Assembly (NCBI GenBank): GCA_026315105.1
Contig: CM048745.1
Span: forward strand, 537,864,758-537,928,757
Length of the DNA: 64,000 nucleotides
Source: Locusta migratoria
Taxonomy: Eukaryota > Arthropoda > Insecta > Orthoptera > Acrididae
Direction of reading: 5' to 3'
The number at the start of each line of letters is the position of its first letter. The stretch's first letter is position 1. Shown here one piece after another: positions 57,766 through 64,000 of the stretch. The position numbers and the translations under genes were made by a program. The notes below the pieces were generated by a model. It was not told where the DNA came from. It was given only the letters and a program-made list of their open reading frames with translations, and made no database searches.

Positions 57766-57781
57766 CCCGGCGCCTCCACCA
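57766..57781 (-). promoter_or_regulatory. Gypsy primer binding site
   Basis: The + strand reads CCCGGCGCCTCCACCA, which looks exactly like a tRNA 3' end with its CCA; the - strand element therefore has TGGTGGAGGCGCCGGG, five bases after its 5' LTR. The tRNA is Ala-like by memory of such acceptor ends, but this is not certain. Confidence 0.75.
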
Positions 57782-57786
57782 GAAAG

Positions 57787-58117
57787 TGTCATGTTGCAAA
57801 CTGCAGGTGGTCTGGAATTCAAGTGCTGGTCATTAATAGAGTACAAAACTTTACACTTTAAACACATTTATTGCTAATACAAGCATACACTCAGTACAGA
57901 CTACCTTCTGCTTTGAGTGCTCCACTATTCATACACAGAGAGAATTTTCTGGAAATTGCAAGTACATCAAACTAGAAACATGAAGAACTTCTAGAATTAG
58001 TAAATACAAACAGATAATCTTTTTATGTCCATGGTGCGATTTGAACTGGGGACCACAAGCACAATGATCTGCAATGCTACCCACTGCACCACGCGATCTG
58101 TCAGAAGAGTCGCAGCA
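57787..58117 (-). repeat. Gypsy 5' LTR
   Basis: Starts TGTCATGTTGCAAACTGCAG (+ strand) and ends CGCAGCA. Aligns along its length with 52528-52853 with frequent substitutions. Contains a tRNA-like stretch at about 58035-58100. Confidence 0.9.
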
Positions 58118-58892
58118 ATATAATTAACTAGTGAACTTTCCAGAACATTCTATTAACTTATTTTGTGACTGAGGACTTGTGGAAAGTGCAAATTGTAATA
58201 GGAAGACTTTGACAGTTCGGATAAAGACATTTTTCACAAGTTGCATTGGTCATGTGAATTTCTGCCAGTAATTAACGAAATATGTCAGGTGACAATGTTA
58301 CCTGTTTCCATATTTCACAGGATTGTAAACATTTGTGAATTATTGTATCATTTAGTATATAACCTTTTATAGATTACAAGCTTATGTAAGTATCAATTTC
58401 TATCCTGTTGTTAACTGCTTTAAGTTTTGTGATCTGTATTATTGACATACATTATTTTACACTTTGTACAAAGAACTGCAGAAAAGAGAGCCACATTGAA
58501 TGTTCGTTATAAATAATCTTTTATGATGTATAACTTAATTGGTTTGTTGAATTGATTTATTAACATTGATCATCATATTTCAATATTGGTAATTGTTAAC
58601 AACAATTGTAACCTATAGACTTATTGTCAGCAAAATTATAAATACATCGGTCGATCCAGTTGCAGTTCAGTTTTGAGAGCATTTTGAGTCCAGTTTGATT
58701 CATGTTTTGAGCTGTATCTTTGCATGAGATCTTTGCTGTATGAAGTTGCTAATGTGCAGTAATAAAACAGTATATAAGATATCAATGTTTTATTTAGAAC
58801 TTCTTGAGTTTCTACAAGCCTGTATCCAGTAAATTGTATCTTGGTGGAGCAGATTTATTTAAAACCCCATTGTCAAGATTTTTATTTTATTA

Positions 58893-58923
<31 letters not shown>

Positions 58924-59039
58924 GGATGAGTATACATGCAGTTACTATAATTCAATATTGACTTTAAGCTAGTATATTTGGAACTGATATCATTTAGTTT
59001 AGTTATTAGCCTATTTGCTCAGATCATATAAAAATGTAA
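58118..59039 (+). promoter_or_regulatory. LTR-like stretch with TATA, initiator and polyA signal
   Basis: TATAAATACATC at about 58636, then CAGTTGCAGTTCAG, then a Thr/Phe-free T-rich tract and AATAAAA at 58762, all within 130 bases, is the layout of a retroelement LTR. A (TAA)n tract lies at 58894-58922. It is the right part of the insert flanked by CAACATAA. Confidence 0.3.
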
Positions 59040-59047
59040 CAACATAA

Positions 59048-59215
59048 AGGCCACAAAGATAAGATCAGAGAGATTAGGGCTTGTACAAATGCATACAAGC
59101 ATTCGCTTTTCCCTCATTCTGTGTGAGAGTAGAACAGCAAAGCAAGTAATTATTAATGGTACCAGGTAGCCTCTGCCATGCACCTTTAGGTGGATTTTAA
59201 AGTAATGTATATACT
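59048..59215 (+). mobile_element. LINE-E, 3' end, right piece
   Basis: AGGCCACAAAGATAAGATCAG, ATTAGGGCTTGTACAAATGC, then CGCTTTTCCCTCATTCTGTG and CCTCTGCCATGCACCTTTAG encode or follow the usual C-terminus (IRAxTNAYKHSFFPHSV-like) of the LINE type whose RT is at 51070-52177. The join at CAACATAA is seamless. Confidence 0.6.
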
Positions 59216-59303
59216 CGAGAAATCTGCACATATTTTTCCCCGAATTCATGAACGAAAAACTGGGTAGCGCAGGGATTACTGTGCTTTAAAAAACATCCCT
59301 TTA

Positions 59304-60013
59304 GGCCGGTACTACACAATAATATTTTTGATCAAATCTTTGACAAAGAAATATTATCACATATTCGAAATATTTCTTAGACATAAATCTTCATCGTGGT
59401 GTTTAAAATGGTATTATTGTCATCATATTTCAAGATAGCGGATAATAGGCTAATAACTTTTTATTGTGCGCTGCCTTAGCTGGTCACGAACGTAGCGGAG
59501 TAGCGTATCTTTCTGGTAGCTTCTTTGCCAGCATGGCTGGCGTGTACGAACAGTTGCATTGTTGATGTAAGAATGAATAGTTTATGGTACCATCTTTCTG
59601 AGTGATAAAGTATGTTATCTACTAACATTAGGTATTATTCGGTTCAATACCACCATATTACCCACATCGGTATCGGGACATGACAACAACTATATCTGGA
59701 GAAGACATGGTTACAGAAATTTCTTGCTACTGTATTTAAATGCTAATTATGGCGCGGCATTGAAGTTATGTTCAAATGCACGCACACGTCGATTAGCAAC
59801 AGCGATGCTAGCGCTCCGAGCGGATACATTTGCAGCAGAGAGAAGACAAGCAACTTTTATAATCAAATATACGGCGAGGCGCTACATTTGATGACATTTC
59901 TTTGATAAAAACTACATGTATATCGAAGCTCCTTATTACGCTATCAAACATCTTTGATGTAAATACATGACATATAGACTTTTACAAAGATATATGACCG
60001 TGTAATACCAGTC
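59304..60013. mobile_element. Harbinger-like non-autonomous DNA transposon
   Basis: Left end GGCCGGTACTACACAATAAT, right end the complement of GACTGGTATTACACGGTCAT; flanks TTA (59301-59303) and TCA (60014-60016) suggest a 3-bp duplication of TTA/TWA type. Inner AGCGGATAATAG and CAGCATGGCTGGCGTGTACG look like the start of a transposase gene after large deletion. PIF/Harbinger is the best guess; the ends alone do not prove it. Confidence 0.5.
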
Positions 60014-61685
60014 TCAGCTCCATTTATTTAACGATCAGATTCTATACGGGTTCATTTTAATGTATTACTGTGAGTACGATTTCACAGAAATACGTAACAA
60101 ATGAAATATTTTTCAGTTTGTATGCGAACGTTTAGTAGGTAAAATACGAGAATCTTGTGGGGTTGGTGCGAGACTCGCACAATTTGAATATGACAACATT
60201 GCCCGCCTCTCTCTCTTTCTTTCAATCAGTGCAGCGTCAAGCGTTTGATATTTACGTGTTGTTTTGAAATTTAACAGACGTGACGTCCCAAATGGCTCCC
60301 CTCACGTACTTGTTCAAATCTGATGGATGGTATTTTTCTTTCTTTTTTTTTTTTTCCCCGTCAAAATTTAAGGTACTCGACTATATACGGCATGTTTGTA
60401 GATGTAAAATGTTACATTTATTGTTACCCAATACTGCTGAGGTAATGTTGGAAGAATCAAAAATAGTGTTTGGCAAATGTCACTGGTTATGAAAGGCTAT
60501 TACTCTACTGGACAAATACTATCAAAATTCTTCTTTCTCCAAACTGCAGAGATGGCAGACCACCAAACTTAGAGATTGTTGTATGTGCCATAGGAAATTG
60601 ACTTAAGTTGAAGAAGGTGGATTGATACCAAGCAAAAGGATTAACTAGGGGATTTTTCTGACAAAGAATGTAACTTTGAAGAGTCAGTATGAGTCTAATA
60701 CATAAATACATATACAGGTTAATTCTTACAGTGATGGTCTCACCATATCAATTTTTCACCAAATTGCACGAGTACTTGCATTATTATAAAGCAGACACAA
60801 CAGAAAAAATCAATACCACAGATATTTATCACTAGTATGCAACAAAAGGAGGCAGTGATAGGAAGAAAAATACCTTTATTATTATGTTTTATTCATAGTA
60901 AGTAGGACATTCTTCAATGTATTACAGAATATAACAATACTTCTGATATATTTGAGTTTAAATGCAGTATACAGTCTTCAAGAATCAGGAATGATCAATC
61001 ATAAGGGTCATTATGAGTAAAAATACTAGAATCATAAGACGTTCTTTACAATACATATTATTTTTGTGTAAAAACTGTGTACACATTTATCTTTACACTT
61101 CAGAGAAATTGATATAACAGATTAGACCTAAACATTAACAATATGCAGGAAAGTGAAGTGCAATTTTTCTCAAAACCATTAGTGCAATGAAAAGATACTG
61201 GCTACCAGTACTCACAAAAATTACTTCAGAAGTTACTCAGACTTTCATTCTTTAAATGTAAAGTATATCTATTTAATTAAGAATTCATAGTAACAACTAT
61301 GTTAATTCAATAAATATAAAATTACATTATAATGTAATAATAATCTGCTGTGAACACACTGATCAGAAAAGAAGTTTCAGTACAATAACCAATACATGGT
61401 TCTTTCTAATACATTCAGATTACTTCCCTTTTTATTTCAAAACAGTTATTTTGCATTTGGTAAAGTGAACAAAAGTATTCACCATGAAAATTTTTTAAGG
61501 TGCACACACAAAATCATTAATAATTTCTCATGATTAATAATTTCCACAAGATTGTAGCACATTGGGCAATATTAAAGTCCACATATAATCATTATATCCT
61601 TCGTTTAGTGTTACTTGTAAAGTAAAGAAAAAATTATTTACCTAGACCTACATTTAGTGCAAGAGAGAAACTTGTTACTTCACAC
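60014..61685. other. Nothing recognised
   Basis: AT-rich. The open frame at 60280-60492 and its reverse neighbour (60505-60711) have no recognisable content. Confidence 0.35.
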
Positions 61686-61829
61686 CAGTGGCGAATCCAG
61701 GATTTTGGTGCGGAGGGGCTTGGTGTGAAGGGGCTGAGCTCGTAGAAATATTTCCTCATGCTCATGGGGGTGGGGGAAGGGACAGCTGCAGCAGCCCAAT
61801 AGCACCTCCCCCCTCTGGATTTGCCATTG
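61686..61829. mobile_element. hAT-like MITE
   Basis: 144 bp. Left end CAGTGGCGAATCCAGGATTT, right end the complement of CAATGGCAAATCCAGAGGGG. Flanks CTTCACAC and TCTCACAC agree at six of eight bases, an 8-bp duplication as in hAT. CA(G/A)TGGCG ends are common in hAT MITEs. G-rich core, no ORF. Confidence 0.65.
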
Positions 61830-63705
61830 TCTCACACAACTCAACAACATTGTAAGAAACCAGAGAAAAGATGCAAATATCACCAATATTGCTTAAATTT
61901 TACTTTCAAGAACCTTATAATTCCTGGAGGCGTTTGTGCCCAAATACCACCAGTCAACATTGCCAAAAAGGTCTTGAATTTATCTTTCATGTTAGTAACA
62001 ATCATGATTTATATAAAGTCATGATATGCTCATCCAATAACAATAATTCGCATTTTACATTTATAAATACTCTTTCATGTATTACCGCTCACTTAAATTC
62101 AAAATAAAAGATTTTCTAAGTATGTAAGTTTTGTAAGAGTCTTATTTGTATAATAATTTTGTGGATGGAAAAAAGAGTAATGCAATATTTTCTCATGATT
62201 GAAATCTCCTCACTCAAAATTACACAATAAATACAAAAAAATGAGAACAATGAAGCATTAATATCAAGTAGGATTGTTAAGTGTAACATTCTGTAGGATG
62301 GGCAAAGAAGTTTGATACAAGAGATTATTTGTAATAGCAATACAATTTACAGTAAAAAATATTTTAACTTGTGGCAAAGACATATAAAATTACTGAACTG
62401 CAAATAGAAAATGGTACAGGAACATCAAACATAAAATAAAAATATTGTATTACTTAATGTTATTAATTTCTGATTAGACAGCTGTAATTTTCAGATGGAT
62501 TTGAAAAAAGAGACAATGGTTTGAACAACAGCACTCTAATAGAATATAGGTGGGAAAATTATGTAACTAAATATGGCCTGGCATGTCACATACACCTTAA
62601 ACTGCCACTAGCTCTATGTATCCTAAGTTTGCTTTCTGTTAGTAGCCAATACTCATACTTCCATATTTACAAACAAATCTGTCAATGGCCAAATATTATT
62701 TGTATACATGGTCCTAAAAGTTTACAAATAACTATACATTTTTGGTTATTTCTTGCATTATATTAATCGAAAAACATGTGGAATGAAACTGCAGATTGAC
62801 AGAGAAAATTATCTTTAAAAGAGCATAAGCACATTATTAATAATAATCTTATCAGATTGACCAGAATCTTAATGAGATATTCCCACCACATTAATGATCC
62901 ACAAAACACACTTAATAAATATGTCCACTTCACCTAATTATTGTAATTATCACTGTTAACTTGGCTACTATCCTCAGGATGTTTTAACAAAGGAAAACAT
63001 CAATCAAATTAGAACAACTTGGTCTTGAATTTATTTATTTACAAACAAAAATTAAACTAATATGTGGATGCAGGAAATATTTGTAGATTAATTTAGAAGG
63101 AAGAATGAGATATGTGAGGTAGAAAACTGTGGGAAAGATCATTAGATACAAATAATGGAAAACATCAATAACATCTAGTGAAACTAGAAGACGACTTCTC
63201 ACTGCTAAGAATTACATACCTGACCAAAACACAGGCTTGATATAGTGAAATATTGCCATATTTTTGAAGAGGCTGAAATAATAGGATACCAGTGATGCAC
63301 ACTGTAGGGTGTTTCACATTTTACAAATATAAACTATTTAGGACAATACTGGTAACTGATAAATGTATTGCATCATGAATAAAAGTTGCACTTTTGCAAA
63401 CTTCCTGCTAATGTGAGAAGTTGGTGGAATGTGTAATTGGTCAGTATACAATAATTGTACTGGATATCTTTTGATGTCTGTCTCAGTTAGGGTTCCAATA
63501 CATATTTTGTACTGCTTCAAATGATAATGGTTCCAAGAAAGCAATCAGATTTTGAAGAGGATGAAAAGGGCAATTTGGTCCATAATCTCAATTTACCAGA
63601 TACATAAGAAATTGAGCACTTTTTCAATAACAATGAATGTAATGAGAGTGGGAAGCACCTGATCCAGGGTAGTGAGAAGCAGTCATTTTACATAACACAA
63701 CACAA

Positions 63706-63758
<53 letters not shown>

Positions 63759-64000
63759 GCCTTAAGCAATAAGAGTACTGCAAATGATAAAGGCAAAAGA
63801 CACAGAAATATGAATAATAAGGATTTTGTGACTATTGTGGCAATACTATCTCAAAAATAAGGACACCTAGTGAAAAATAACTAAATATGTACATCGCATA
63901 GGATTTGCTTTAAAGATGGTTGAAAAGCAAGGAAATAATCAGGACAAATTATCATATTAATGGGTTATTAATAGACAAAAGTAAATTCTTCTTGTGATTA
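61830..64000. other. Nothing recognised apart from a (CA)n tract
   Basis: AT-rich; open frames are short and without known content. (AC)n microsatellite at about 63710-63756, preceded by ACAACACAACACAACAC. Confidence 0.4.

Larger units (their letters stand above)
52528..58117 (-). mobile_element. Ty3/gypsy LTR retrotransposon, complete but decayed
   Basis: Reverse orientation. LTRs at 52528-52853 and 57787-58117, both TG...CA on the + strand, flanked by a 4-bp ATAT duplication (52524-52527 and 58118-58121). Between them, on the - strand in order: PBS, gag with zinc knuckle, protease, RT, RNase H, integrase, polypurine tract. The pol order with integrase last is that of Ty3/gypsy. No env-like frame between integrase and the 3' LTR was recognised. 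Many stops and shifts, and clearly diverged LTRs: an old copy. Confidence 0.92.
52178..59039. mobile_element. Unclassified insert flanked by 8-bp repeats, carrying the gypsy element
   Basis: CAACATAA occurs at 52170-52177 and 59040-59047, exactly where LINE-E is split. Without the gypsy element (and one ATAT) the insert is about 1.27 kb: 52178-52527 plus 58118-59039. No ORF and no clear inverted ends. The right part has a TATAAATACATC with CAGTTGCAGTTCAGTTTTG downstream and a later AATAAA, resembling a pol II LTR. Confidence 0.5.

Noticed and set aside
60280..60711. Possible small genes on both strands
   Set aside because: Short, overlapping low-complexity Phe run, no domain, no splice context.
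1..64000. CRISPR array, rRNA, or mitochondrial insert
   Set aside because: No spaced direct repeats, no rRNA-like conserved stretch and no mitochondrial protein text was seen on either strand.

Overview
The window looks like a piece of a large, AT-rich, repeat-laden insect genome, probably a polyneopteran and perhaps an orthopteran. That call rests on an insect-type gene cut into short exons by kilobase introns, and on a dense mix of RTE, I-like, jockey/CR1-like and Penelope retroelements, Ty3/gypsy, mariner, piggyBac-like, Harbinger-like and hAT-like pieces and tRNA-derived SINEs. The species is an inference from repeat style, not a demonstrated match.

The only host gene I can support is the 3' part of a copper type II, ascorbate-dependent monooxygenase of the DBH/MOXD1 family on the + strand. 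Six exons (2536-2628, 5198-5361, 11458-11700, 13477-13667, 19184-19547, 24519-24707) have AG/GT borders and mutually compatible phases, and together encode about 413 residues plus the stop. They carry the third CuH histidine (LEVHYDNP), the CuM His-x-His (LLHSHLAG) and the CuM methionine (QEMC). The N-terminal exons lie upstream of the window. Introns hold a truncated RTE element, tRNA-related repeats, a Penelope remnant and a three-layer mariner nest.

Downstream of the gene (about 24.7-64 kb) I see no host gene. 28.6-34.7 kb is a nearly complete I-like LINE (ORF1 with three zinc knuckles and one frameshift; ORF2 open, with endonuclease, RT and RNase H) inserted in the tail of an RTE copy with a 12-bp target duplication. 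36.3-45.4 kb is a stack of nested non-LTR elements in both orientations. 46-50 kb holds tandem Penelope-like fragments with GIY-YIG and RT domains, terminal repeats and a hammerhead-like motif. 51.07-59.2 kb is one short LINE split by a SINE-like palindrome and by a 6.9-kb block that itself contains a complete but decayed Ty3/gypsy element (52528-58117) with both LTRs, PBS and a 4-bp duplication. 59.3-64 kb has a Harbinger-like and a hAT-like MITE and is otherwise featureless.

The most informative signals are the nestings, because removing an insert at its duplicated target restores the interrupted reading frame or repeat. Others are the tRNA-like module inside the gypsy LTRs, and the palindromes and CTGANGA...GAAA motifs in Penelope-type terminal repeats.
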